Shown in pieces: positions 44,574 to 54,283 of a stretch of DNA of 64,000 nucleotides. Source of the DNA: Sporosarcina obsidiansis (GTDB lineage Bacteria > Bacillota > Bacilli > Bacillales_A > Planococcaceae); assembly GCF_009651005.1 (NCBI RefSeq), contig NZ_WHVW01000002.1, forward strand, positions 62,001 through 126,000, written 5' to 3'. Numbering within the stretch: the first letter of the stretch is position 1; each line of letters begins with the position of its first letter. A program made the translations under genes and the position numbers. The notes beneath the pieces are model-generated. The model was given only the letters and a program-made list of their open reading frames with translations, searched no databases and was not told the origin of the DNA.

Positions 44574-44610
44574 CAATCACATTCTATACCTTCCAAGTTT
44601 TCCTACAATC

Positions 44611-45894
<1,284 letters not shown>

Positions 45895-46145
45895 TCAACA
45901 AAAAAATCCCCACACGATCAAAAATGATCATGCAGGGACGTTAGTTGAGTTATTAAACATAACGCGGTACCACCCGGCTTGAGAGAAACTCTCCGGCTTT
46001 TAGGCGCTGATAACGTTGCGCACAACGTACACTCCAAAACTGTAATTCATGCATAGCGCACCGAGCAACTTTCACCAACCGTTGCCTCTCTACTACGGAA
46101 TCTCGCTATCATTACTTCGGTTTTTTCAACATGTAAATTCGTATG
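45895..46145 (-). promoter_or_regulatory. Tyrosine T-box riboswitch of tyrS
   Basis: On the minus strand the leader has the conserved T-box GGGTGGTACCGCG (complement of 45963-45975), a terminator stem CCCTGCATGATCA/TGATCGTGTGGGG followed by a long T-run (45901-45937), and a stem I with ATAGCG/CGCTAT. The specifier appears as TAC in GAATTACAG (complement of 46042-46044), the Tyr codon. Uncharged tRNA-Tyr should favour read-through. Confidence 0.93.
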
Positions 46146-46151
46146 TCTTTC

Positions 46152-46179
46152 ATTTTAACCAAGTTCCAACGAAAGTCAA
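46152..46179 (-). promoter_or_regulatory. Promoter of tyrS
   Basis: TTGACT (46174-46179), 16 bp and TAAAAT (46152-46157) on the minus strand, just before the T-box leader. Confidence 0.7.
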
Positions 46180-46189
46180 CATTAATTGC

Positions 46190-46217
46190 TTAATTAATCG
46201 TAGAACTATGATATAAT
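46190..46217 (+). promoter_or_regulatory. Promoter of the penicillin-binding protein gene
   Basis: TTAATT (46190-46195), 16 bp and a perfect TATAAT (46212-46217), divergent from and close to the tyrS promoter. Confidence 0.55.
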
Positions 46218-46244
46218 AAGTAAGATTTTTAGGGGGAGAATGAT

Positions 46245-49199
46245 GTGAGTAAAGAGAAAAATAATCGAATCCAACAACTAGAAAGTAAATTCGAACAGAT
46301 GAAAAAAGAGCCTTGGGCCAAAAAAGTTCGAATTGGCTCCGGTGTTGCCTGGAATTTATTCATACTACTACTAGTATTCGGAGTAATCGGAGCAGTCTTT
46401 GCCACTTCTGTCGGCGCTGGATACTTCGCTTCTCTTGTTGCGAAAGAGCCTTTGCGTACGAAAGAAGAATTGCGAAATGCTGTTTTTACTTACGAAGAGA
46501 CGTCGGAAATGTTCTTTGCTAACAACGTCTATCTAGGCAAAATCAACTCAGATATTGAGCGTAGACAAATCACTTTGGACAAGGTATCTCAATATGCAAT
46601 AGATGCCGTACTCGCTACAGAGGATGAATATTTCAAAGAACACACTGGAATCGTGCCAAAAGCGATCTTCCGCGGAGTGTTTCAAGATATCACCAACTCA
46701 GATAGTCAAACAGGTGGATCAACCTTAACACAACAGCTTGTAAAAAATCAGATCTTAACGAATGAAGTTTCCTATGAACGTAAAGCGAAAGAAATCTTAC
46801 TGGCAATGCGCTTAGAACATTTCATGACAAAAGACGAAATTTTAGAAGCTTACTTGAATATCATTCCTTACGGCCGGGATGTCGTAGGACAAAACATTGC
46901 AGGTATCGAGACGGCAGCCAGAGGTATTTTTGGTATTAAAGCGAGTGAGTTGAGCTTACCTCAAGCCGCGTATATCGCAGGGATTCCACAAGCGCCTTTC
47001 TCCTATACCCCTTTCTATAGTAAGAATCAGGGACTGAAAGAGCCTGAAAAACTGCAGCCAGGTATTAATCGGATGAAGACGGTTTTATTCCGAATGAGAG
47101 ATACTGGGTATATTACAGAGGCGGAATATCAGGAGGCTATCGCATATGACATTGTGAAAGACTTTAGACAGCCAACGAAGCGGGCGACGGAACGCTATCC
47201 ATATGTTACCCAGGAAATTCAAAATCGAACAATTGAGATATTGGCAAAAGTTTTGGCCGAAAAAGATGGCATTGAGACCAGTCGATTTGATGATGATTCC
47301 AAGATAAAAGAAAAGTATGAAATGCTTGCTGATCGCTCTATGCGGACGGACGGCTATCGCATCTATTCTACAATTGATAAAGATCTCTATGATAAGATGA
47401 ATGAAGTTGCAAAGAATTTCCAATATTACGGATTCACTTACACATCCGAAAAAACAAATGCAGAATCGGGTAAAAGTGAAATTGTAGAAAATCCCGTGCA
47501 AGTCGGAGCTTCTATGATCGAAAATCACACGGGAAAAATTCTTTCGTTCATTGGTGGACGAGATCATGAAATTGAAGCATTGAATCACTCCACACAAGCT
47601 TTCAGACAAAATGGTTCTTCTATGAAGCCTTTACTTGTCTATGCTCCTGCAATCGAGTATGGTGTAATCGGCGCCGGAAGTCCCGTTGTTGATGTGAAAT
47701 TCAACATAGGCACATGGAAACCAGCCAACTATTATGATCGTGAATTAGGTATTATCTCAGCTCGTGAATCATTGGCTCGTTCTCAAAACCTATCAACCGT
47801 CCGCCTATATGATCAAATTATCGATAGACAACCAATTGATTTTCTTCGTAAAATGAATTTTTCTAAATTAATTGATGAGGACGGTCAAAACCATTCCGCT
47901 GCTCTAGGTGGTTTGAAACACGGTGTATCTGTAGAAGAGAATACAAATGCTTTTGCTACTTTTGCTAATAACGGCCAATTTATTGAGTCATACATGATCG
48001 ATCGGATTGAAGACATGCAAGGCAATATCGTTTATGAACATAAAGTTGAACCGGTGGATGTATTTAGTCCCGAAACTGCTTATATTATTACCGATATGAT
48101 GCGAGACGTATTGAAAAATCCAGGAACTGGTGCGCGTGTACCGGGATTCATGAATTTCCGTCCTGACTTGGCTGCGAAAACGGGTACTACACAGCATTAC
48201 GCAGATGCTTGGCTCGTTGGTTACAATCCCAACGTATCACTTGGCGTTTGGCTCGGTTATAAAGATCAGCGGAAGACCTTATATAATGGGAGTCGAGGTC
48301 AAATGCACCCCTCCGAACGAACCGCAAGATTATTTGGCCAGCTGATGAATACAGCAAATTCCATTCGACCAGAGATAGTGAAGGCTTCTGAAACATTTAA
48401 ACGTCCAAATGGCGTTGTGTCGCGTTCATTTTGTTCAATCTCAGGAATGGCTCCTTCGGCCGCCTGCTCGGCTGCCGGCTTAGTTCGTTCAGATTTATTT
48501 AACTCAAAAGTTATGGTTCCTTCAAAAACAGACGACAGCATTGTGTCTTCTGCTTCCGTCCGTGTAAAAGGAAGGCTCTACCAAGCATTGCCATCCACAC
48601 CTCGTGAGTTTGTGGGAGATGGCGGTGTAGGCGTAAATTCTGAATTTGTTAAACGAATGCTCGGAAGACTTGGAGGAGACGGATCAAAATTATTTGCTAC
48701 ACAAAGCGGATACTCAAGCAACGTCGTCTCTGGTGCTGTATTCCCAGCGGATAATGTTCCACCGGCACCAGTACAGGCAAGCCAAAATGGTTCTGTCCTA
48801 ACTTGGTCAGCTTCCCCATCTAATGATGTCATTGGCTATTACATTTATCAAAATGGTGTCCGGGTAGGCACAGTCAGAGATGGAGCATCGCTATCTTATC
48901 AAGTTGGGAGTGGCTCATATTACGTAAGAGCCGTTGATATTACAGGATTATTATCAGGAGCTTCGAATACGGTAACCAACACACCTGAGCCTGAACCTGA
49001 AACTCAAAAGCAGCCAGAGATTACACCGCCTACAACCCAACCTGACTCTGGTGAAGGGGATCCGAGTGGTCCACCAACTGATGATGGGAATAATAACTCA
49101 GGAAATAGTAATGGCAACGGCAATCCAAACAATAACGATAATAAAAACGACCATACAAAGCCAAAACCTGAGAAACCTGAACCACAAAAAAAAGATTAA
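46245..49199 (+). CDS. Class A penicillin-binding protein (PBP1-type transglycosylase/transpeptidase)
   Basis: This bifunctional enzyme polymerises and cross-links peptidoglycan. The 984 residues have a membrane anchor (about 34-58), a GT51 domain with catalytic Glu in ATEDEYFKEH (Glu126) and GGSTLTQQLVKNQ, and a transpeptidase domain with the active Ser in SSMK (Ser458), SQN and KTGTT (Lys645). A fibronectin type III-like module (about 845-905, VLTWSASPSNDVIGYYIY) follows, then a low-complexity tail rich in Pro, Glu, Asn and Gly. Start is GTG with GGGGGAG upstream. In B. subtilis this slot, between tyrS and acuA, holds acsA. Confidence 0.93.
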   Translation: MSKEKNNRIQQLESKFEQMKKEPWAKKVRIGSGVAWNLFILLLVFGVIGAVFATSVGAGYFASLVAKEPLRTKEELRNAVFTYEETSEMFFANNVYLGKINSDIERRQITLDKVSQYAIDAVLATEDEYFKEHTGIVPKAIFRGVFQDITNSDSQTGGSTLTQQLVKNQILTNEVSYERKAKEILLAMRLEHFMTKDEILEAYLNIIPYGRDVVGQNIAGIETAARGIFGIKASELSLPQAAYIAGIPQAPFSYTPFYSKNQGLKEPEKLQPGINRMKTVLFRMRDTGYITEAEYQEAIAYDIVKDFRQPTKRATERYPYVTQEIQNRTIEILAKVLAEKDGIETSRFDDDSKIKEKYEMLADRSMRTDGYRIYSTIDKDLYDKMNEVAKNFQYYGFTYTSEKTNAESGKSEIVENPVQVGASMIENHTGKILSFIGGRDHEIEALNHSTQAFRQNGSSMKPLLVYAPAIEYGVIGAGSPVVDVKFNIGTWKPANYYDRELGIISARESLARSQNLSTVRLYDQIIDRQPIDFLRKMNFSKLIDEDGQNHSAALGGLKHGVSVEENTNAFATFANNGQFIESYMIDRIEDMQGNIVYEHKVEPVDVFSPETAYIITDMMRDVLKNPGTGARVPGFMNFRPDLAAKTGTTQHYADAWLVGYNPNVSLGVWLGYKDQRKTLYNGSRGQMHPSERTARLFGQLMNTANSIRPEIVKASETFKRPNGVVSRSFCSISGMAPSAACSAAGLVRSDLFNSKVMVPSKTDDSIVSSASVRVKGRLYQALPSTPREFVGDGGVGVNSEFVKRMLGRLGGDGSKLFATQSGYSSNVVSGAVFPADNVPPAPVQASQNGSVLTWSASPSNDVIGYYIYQNGVRVGTVRDGASLSYQVGSGSYYVRAVDITGLLSGASNTVTNTPEPEPETQKQPEITPPTTQPDSGEGDPSGPPTDDGNNNSGNSNGNGNPNNNDNKNDHTKPKPEKPEPQKKD

Positions 49200-49207
49200 A
49201 TTTGAAG

Positions 49208-49243
49208 CCGAATTACAATACAACCATTGTAATTCGGTTTTTC
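49208..49243 (+). terminator. Terminator after the PBP gene
   Basis: CCGAATTACAAT and ATTGTAATTCGG form a perfect 12-bp stem followed by TTTTTCTT. Confidence 0.95.
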
Positions 49244-49397
49244 TTGTGAACAACGTCACTGACAATTCCATGATTTTCAGAAAACTACACACATTTTCAC
49301 TGTAGAAATTGTATACTTAATTGAGAGAAGAGCGATCAGGACCTACAGCGATTAATTATCCGTAATAAGGGTAAAAATATAGGAAGGAGTGAACTGC

Positions 49398-50030
49398 GTG
49401 GAACACAGAAAAACCTATTTTTCAAGAACGTACCCACATGAAGAAGGCGATCTGATCATCGAGGGACCTGTTTCATCCGAACAATTGGCTAAGCTCGCAT
49501 TCCATGAAGGACTGAAAGCATTTCGTCCGCCCAAACAACAACAAGAAGCGTTAGTGAAAATCGCTTCTTTTCCCGAAGGACGAATCAATATAGCTAGAAT
49601 TGGAGACACCATTATCGGATACGTTACATTCCTTTATCCTGATCCACTTGAACGGTGGTATGAAGCAGAACTACCCAATTTGATTGAACTGGGTGCTGTA
49701 GAAGTGGCTGCTGCCTATCGAGGGGCTCAAGTTGGCAAATCATTACTAGAATTATCTATGCTTGATGACGCAATGGAAGACTATATCGTTATTACAACTG
49801 AATATTATTGGCATTGGGATTTAAAAGGTACCGGATTGACTGTTTGGGACTACCGAAAAGTGATGGAAAAAATGATGCGTGCTGGTGGAATGGAGTTTTT
49901 TTCAACTGATGATCCAGAGGTTTGTTCTCACCCTGCCAATTGTTTAATGGCCAGAATCGGCAAACGAGTCGATCAGGAATCTATCCAGCAGTTTGATCGT
50001 GTCCGTTTTAAGAACCGGGTAAACCACTGA
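49398..50030 (+). CDS. acuA: Acetyltransferase AcuA
   Basis: This GNAT-fold enzyme acetylates and so inactivates acetyl-CoA synthetase on its active-site lysine. The central part VEVAAAYRGAQVGKSLLELS is the acetyl-CoA-binding loop (Q/RxxGxG/A-like). I chose the GTG at 49398 (210 residues, as in B. subtilis), 8 bp after AAGGAG, instead of a GTG that overlaps this ribosome binding site. It is the first gene of acuABC. Its usual target gene acsA is not in this locus; the acyl-CoA synthetase at 22.2 kb might be a substrate, which is inference. Confidence 0.93.
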   Translation: MEHRKTYFSRTYPHEEGDLIIEGPVSSEQLAKLAFHEGLKAFRPPKQQQEALVKIASFPEGRINIARIGDTIIGYVTFLYPDPLERWYEAELPNLIELGAVEVAAAYRGAQVGKSLLELSMLDDAMEDYIVITTEYYWHWDLKGTGLTVWDYRKVMEKMMRAGGMEFFSTDDPEVCSHPANCLMARIGKRVDQESIQQFDRVRFKNRVNH

Positions 50031-50045
50031 AAGTGAGGAATGATC

Positions 50046-50690
50046 ATGCTCGTACAAGATCTTATGAAAACAGAAGTGATTACATTGAATTCTACGCATA
50101 CGATTGCAGACGCTGTTCAAATTATGCAAAAGAAAAGAATTAGACATATACCGATAGTTAAGGATGGGCGTTTAATTGGGTTAGTAACGGATCGGGATGT
50201 GAAAGAAGCATCCCCATCAAGCATTTCTGAACGATTGGAACCTTCACTCTATGAAACACCCCTTGATAAAATCATGAAAACAGATTTACTAATCGGTCAT
50301 CCACGAGACTTTGTAGAAGAAGCAGCGCTATTATTTTACACGTATGAAATTGGCTGTTTGCCGATCGTCTCAAATTATCAACTTGTCGGCATTCTGACGA
50401 AAACTGACTTGCTCCATAATTACATTGAGCTAACTGGAGCGAATCAGCCCAGTTCCCATTTACAGATCAGAGTTCCTAATCGACCTGGTATTCTATTTGA
50501 AGTTTCCCAAGTGTTTCATCAACATAATACCAATGTGCTGAGCGTTCTTGTATACCCCTATCAAGATGACGAAGATTGTAAAATCCTGGCTGTCCGAATT
50601 AAACGAATGAATCCACTTTCCATCATTGCAGATTTAAAAGCGGAAGGGTTTCAGGTTCTTTGGCCAAGCGAACCGGAGATGGGCTTATGA
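50046..50690 (+). CDS. acuB: Acetoin utilization protein AcuB (CBS pair plus ACT-like domain)
   Basis: The 214 residues hold two CBS motifs (DLMKTEVITLNSTHTIADA...RLIGLVTDRDV and LIGHPRDFVEEAALLF...LVGILTKTDLL, in outline) and a C-terminal ACT-like domain (LQIRVPNRPGILFEVSQVF). CBS pairs bind adenosine nucleotides, so AcuB may sense energy state for the acetylation switch. GAGGA is 6 bp before the ATG at 50046; an ATG 6 bp upstream is too close to the ribosome binding site. It overlaps acuC by 4 bp. Confidence 0.93.
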   Translation: MLVQDLMKTEVITLNSTHTIADAVQIMQKKRIRHIPIVKDGRLIGLVTDRDVKEASPSSISERLEPSLYETPLDKIMKTDLLIGHPRDFVEEAALLFYTYEIGCLPIVSNYQLVGILTKTDLLHNYIELTGANQPSSHLQIRVPNRPGILFEVSQVFHQHNTNVLSVLVYPYQDDEDCKILAVRIKRMNPLSIIADLKAEGFQVLWPSEPEMGL

Positions 50691-51841
50691 AAAAACAAGC
50701 GAGTTTCATATTTTCACCAGACCAACTAAACTATGAATTTTCTGAGACGCATCCATTCAATCAAAAACGTATTATTTTGACGATGGATTTATTGAAAGAA
50801 ATCGGTGCCATACAACCTGATGAAATCGTCGTACCAAGAACGGCAACTGATGAAGAGTTATTACTAGCACACGATGCGAAATATATTGAAATTGTAAAAA
50901 AAGCTAGCAAAGGAGAAGTAAATGAAAATATCGGAAGTATTTACGGAATAGGGACAGAAGATACACCTTTCTTCCCCGACATGCACGAAGCAAGCGCTTT
51001 CTTGGTAGGCGGAACTCTCTCCGCTATTGAGGAAGTTATGGAGGGACGTTCGAGATACGCGTTGAATCTCGGGGGCGGGTTACATCACGGCTTTCAAGGT
51101 AAAGCATCTGGCTTTTGTATCTATAATGATAGCTCTGTCGCTATAAAATATCTTCAGAAAAAGTATGGCGCACGTGTCTTATACGTGGATACAGATGCAC
51201 ATCATGGAGACGGAGTGCAATGGACGTTTTACGATGATCCTAGCGTTTGTACATTTTCCATTCATGAAACAGGACGTTATCTATTCCCAGGTACAGGAAA
51301 TGTAACGGAGCGTGGAAATGGCAAAGGTTATGGTACTTCTTTCAACTTCCCAATCGATGCCTTCACGGAAGATGAATCTTTTTTGCACATCTATCACACC
51401 GCATTGCGAGAAGTAGCGGCGTACTTTAAACCGGATGTGATCTTGACTCAAAATGGAGCTGATGCTCATTATTTCGATCCGTTAACGCATTTATATAGCA
51501 CGTTAAAGATTTATGAGGAGATCCCCAAAGTTGCAAAAGAAATTGCGGAAGAATACTGTGATGGACGTTGGATTGCAATAGGTGGCGGAGGATACGATAT
51601 TTGGCGCGTTGTCCCGCGTGCGTGGTCTCATTTATGGCTGACTATGAAATCAATCCCCACTCCGACTGGTCCTCTTCCTGATGGCTGGCTAAAAAAGTGG
51701 CAGCCTGAAGCTCCTGTTTCTCTCATTGAGACATGGGAAGACCCGCCCAACTTATACGAGCCAGTCCCCCGCAAAAGTGATATTAATGAAAAAAATGAAC
51801 AAATGCTAACGAGAGCGCTTTACACAATTCGTAAAAACTAA
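50687..51841 (+). CDS. acuC: Protein deacetylase AcuC
   Basis: This zinc-dependent class I histone-deacetylase-like enzyme removes acetyl groups placed by AcuA. The 384 residues include GGGLHHGFQGKASGFCIYND, the metal and catalytic motif VDTDAHHGDGVQWTFY and GGGGYDIWRV. The start is the ATG overlapping the acuB stop (ATGA), with GGAG 8 bp upstream; a longer reading from 50660 lies inside acuB. It ends in a terminator shared with ccpA. Confidence 0.95.
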   Translation: MKKQASFIFSPDQLNYEFSETHPFNQKRIILTMDLLKEIGAIQPDEIVVPRTATDEELLLAHDAKYIEIVKKASKGEVNENIGSIYGIGTEDTPFFPDMHEASAFLVGGTLSAIEEVMEGRSRYALNLGGGLHHGFQGKASGFCIYNDSSVAIKYLQKKYGARVLYVDTDAHHGDGVQWTFYDDPSVCTFSIHETGRYLFPGTGNVTERGNGKGYGTSFNFPIDAFTEDESFLHIYHTALREVAAYFKPDVILTQNGADAHYFDPLTHLYSTLKIYEEIPKVAKEIAEEYCDGRWIAIGGGGYDIWRVVPRAWSHLWLTMKSIPTPTGPLPDGWLKKWQPEAPVSLIETWEDPPNLYEPVPRKSDINEKNEQMLTRALYTIRKN

Positions 51842-51870
51842 AATTCCATTACCAATACTTGCTAGAAACG

Positions 51871-51909
51871 AAAACAAGCAACTTATCATTACGATAAGTT
51901 GCTTGTTTT
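51871..51909. terminator. Bidirectional terminator between acuC and ccpA
   Basis: AAAACAAGCAACTTATC and its complement GATAAGTTGCTTGTTTT form a 17-bp perfect stem with a 5-nt loop; it touches the ccpA stop codon. Confidence 0.95.
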
Positions 51910-52907
51910 CACTTTACAGATTGTCGTTCTTCTAAATGGTATGGCAAAATGACCTCTGTTTCATCAACTTCTTCTTCATTAATCAATTTTGTCAATAACC
52001 GCATGGAGACAGCTCCCAAGTCATAGAGGGGTACAACCACTGCGGAAAGTTGCGGACGTACAATCCTAGCCAAAATGGAATGCTGAAAACAAATGATCTC
52101 CACATCTTCCGGAATTTGAAGACCTTCATCGCGTACACCATTCATAATTCCAACAGCTACTTCATCACTGCTTGCCATAATAGCCGTTGGACGATCAGCC
52201 AACTTCCCTAATATATTCCAACTTTCGTAGGCTTCATCATACGTATTGTCGGTCTCTACGATTAACGACTCATCGATCGACATCCCTGCTTCTTCCAAAG
52301 CACGAACATACCCAACTCGTTTACACTCCCGATTGATGTCACGCGTAAAAGGTCCCGACACAAAAGCGATCCGCTGATGACCATTATCGATCAATCTTTT
52401 AACGACCTCGTAAGCCGCTTGTTCATGATCAATATTGACAGACGGTAAATTCGTTTCAAAATCTAGCGTACCCGCCAATACAATCGGCACATTCGCCGTC
52501 TTCATTTCTGACCGAACTTCTGGTGAAATAGAATCACTCATAAAAATCAAGCCATCTACTTGTTTCCCTAAATGATCTTCAAATAGCTCGACTTCCCGAG
52601 ATGCACTTTTGTCCGAATTGGAAATGATAATATTGTATTCATACATTGTTGCCACGTCTGCAATCCCTCTAGATAGCTCTGCATAATAACTTTTGGACAT
52701 ATCAGGGACAATGACACCGATTGTGGTTGTCCGTTTGCTAGCCAATCCCCGTGCGACTGCGTTCGGTCTGTACCCTAATCTTTCTATACAATCTAATACT
52801 TTCTTGCGAGTGGCAGGCTTTACATTCTGATTCCCATTCACTACTCGTGAAACCGTTGCCATAGAAACGTTCGCTTCTCTTGCTACATCGTAAATGGTGA
52901 TAGCCAT
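51909..52907 (-). CDS. ccpA: Catabolite control protein A
   Basis: CcpA is the global carbon regulator; with HPr-Ser-P it binds cre sites. The 332-residue LacI-family protein has the HTH TIYDVAREANVSMATVSRVV, the hinge RPNAVARGLASKRT and a periplasmic-binding-like core, with the length of Bacillus CcpA. AGGAGG lies before the ATG. The -10 TATAAT of its promoter (complement of 52941-52946) is preceded by three ACACT repeats spaced exactly 9 bp. It lies between acuC and aroA as in B. subtilis. Confidence 0.97.
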   Translation of the reverse strand: MAITIYDVAREANVSMATVSRVVNGNQNVKPATRKKVLDCIERLGYRPNAVARGLASKRTTTIGVIVPDMSKSYYAELSRGIADVATMYEYNIIISNSDKSASREVELFEDHLGKQVDGLIFMSDSISPEVRSEMKTANVPIVLAGTLDFETNLPSVNIDHEQAAYEVVKRLIDNGHQRIAFVSGPFTRDINRECKRVGYVRALEEAGMSIDESLIVETDNTYDEAYESWNILGKLADRPTAIMASSDEVAVGIMNGVRDEGLQIPEDVEIICFQHSILARIVRPQLSAVVVPLYDLGAVSMRLLTKLINEEEVDETEVILPYHLEERQSVK

Positions 52908-53015
52908 TTCTGATCCTCCTAACTATCCTTGTTCCTTAGTATTATACAGTGTTCCCAGTGTATATAGTGTTTTTTCTTTATTTCAAAATTTCTTTTAATG
53001 TCTTACTATGTATAA

Positions 53016-53046
53016 GGCACCGACCCTCATAACTAGGATCGGTGCC
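53016..53046 (-). terminator. Terminator after aroA
   Basis: GGCACCGATCCT and AGGGTCGGTGCC (minus strand) form a 12-bp stem with one mismatch; the tail is only weakly T-rich. Confidence 0.7.
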
Positions 53047-53052
53047 CGATTG

Positions 53053-54138
53053 TTAGATCGTTTGATGCGTATTCATGAAGCGAGTCATCTCTTCGTAAAA
53101 CTTGTCAAACTGCTCTATGTCCATTTGTTGTGCAGAATCCGATAATGCAACTGCTGGATCTGGATGAACTTCCGCCATGACACCGTCTGCTCCTACTGCA
53201 ATCGCTGCCTTCGCTGTCGGAAGCAACAAATCTTTACGGCCCGTAGAATGAGTCACATCCACAAATACCGGCAAGTGTGTTTCTTGCTTCAAGATCGGAA
53301 CAGCAGAAATATCAAGCGTATTTCGCGTAGCAGTTTCGTATGTACGAATACCTCGCTCACATAGCATAATTTCCGTATTTCCTTTAGAAATAATATATTC
53401 AGCTGCGTTAACAAACTCAGAAATCGTAGCAGACATTCCACGTTTTAGAAGTACTGGCTTATTGACCATTCCCGCTTCTTTCAACAATTCGAAGTTCTGC
53501 ATATTCCGTGCACCAATTTGGATGACATCGATGTATTCGAGTGCTTCCTCCAAATGTGTCGGTGTAATAATTTCTGTGACAATAGAAAGTCCCGTTTCAT
53601 CCGCAACTCGCTTTAGAATTTTCAATCCTTCCAGCCCTAGCCCTTGGAAGTCATATGGAGATGTACGCGGCTTGTAAGCTCCTCCACGAATCATCGTTAA
53701 GCCTTTTGCTTTAATCGATTGTGCAACTGCTAATACTTGCTCGTAAGATTCTACTGCGCAAGGTCCGAAAACAAAAGTTGGTTCCCCGCCTCCAATTTTC
53801 TGGCCGTTCACGTTTACGATTGTATCTTCTGCTTTTTTCGTACGGGATACAAGCAACGCATTCTTCTGCTTGTCTTGTTGTACTTCAAGCGCTGACATAA
53901 AAATAGATTTAAATACTTGTTCTAAGATACCGTCTGGCAAAGGACCGTTATTTGCGTTCTTTAAGACGTTCAGCATCTCCCGTTCGCGGATCGGATCATA
54001 TCTATTTACACCTTGCTTTTCTTTTACGTTTCCAATTTCTTGAACAATACTTGTCCGTTCATTGATCAATTCTAGAATATCCATATTCAATTGATCGATA
54101 CGACCTCTTAGCTCACCTAAATCTTGCTGTCTCATCAT
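53053..54138 (-). CDS. aroA: Bifunctional chorismate mutase / DAHP synthase
   Basis: It makes DAHP, the first step of aromatic amino acid synthesis, and has a fused mutase domain that serves as the feedback sensor for chorismate and prephenate. Residues 1-85 form the AroQ-type mutase ([25 protein letters not shown]). The rest is a type I-beta DAHP synthase barrel with [35 protein letters not shown] and [12 protein letters not shown]. The 361 residues start at the ATG 7 bp after GGAGG. It is upstream of ccpA on the same strand with its own hairpin end. Confidence 0.96.
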   Translation of the reverse strand: MMRQQDLGELRGRIDQLNMDILELINERTSIVQEIGNVKEKQGVNRYDPIREREMLNVLKNANNGPLPDGILEQVFKSIFMSALEVQQDKQKNALLVSRTKKAEDTIVNVNGQKIGGGEPTFVFGPCAVESYEQVLAVAQSIKAKGLTMIRGGAYKPRTSPYDFQGLGLEGLKILKRVADETGLSIVTEIITPTHLEEALEYIDVIQIGARNMQNFELLKEAGMVNKPVLLKRGMSATISEFVNAAEYIISKGNTEIMLCERGIRTYETATRNTLDISAVPILKQETHLPVFVDVTHSTGRKDLLLPTAKAAIAVGADGVMAEVHPDPAVALSDSAQQMDIEQFDKFYEEMTRFMNTHQTI

Positions 54139-54283
54139 TCTATCTCCTCCCCGCACATATCATCCTTTTCTAACTACGGAATCTATGTTACATTTTTATA
54201 TAATAGACCAAGTATAAGGAATCCTCTTAGAAAAGTCACGCAATTTCATCGAATTAATACATTTTCACTATTTTCACATAGAA

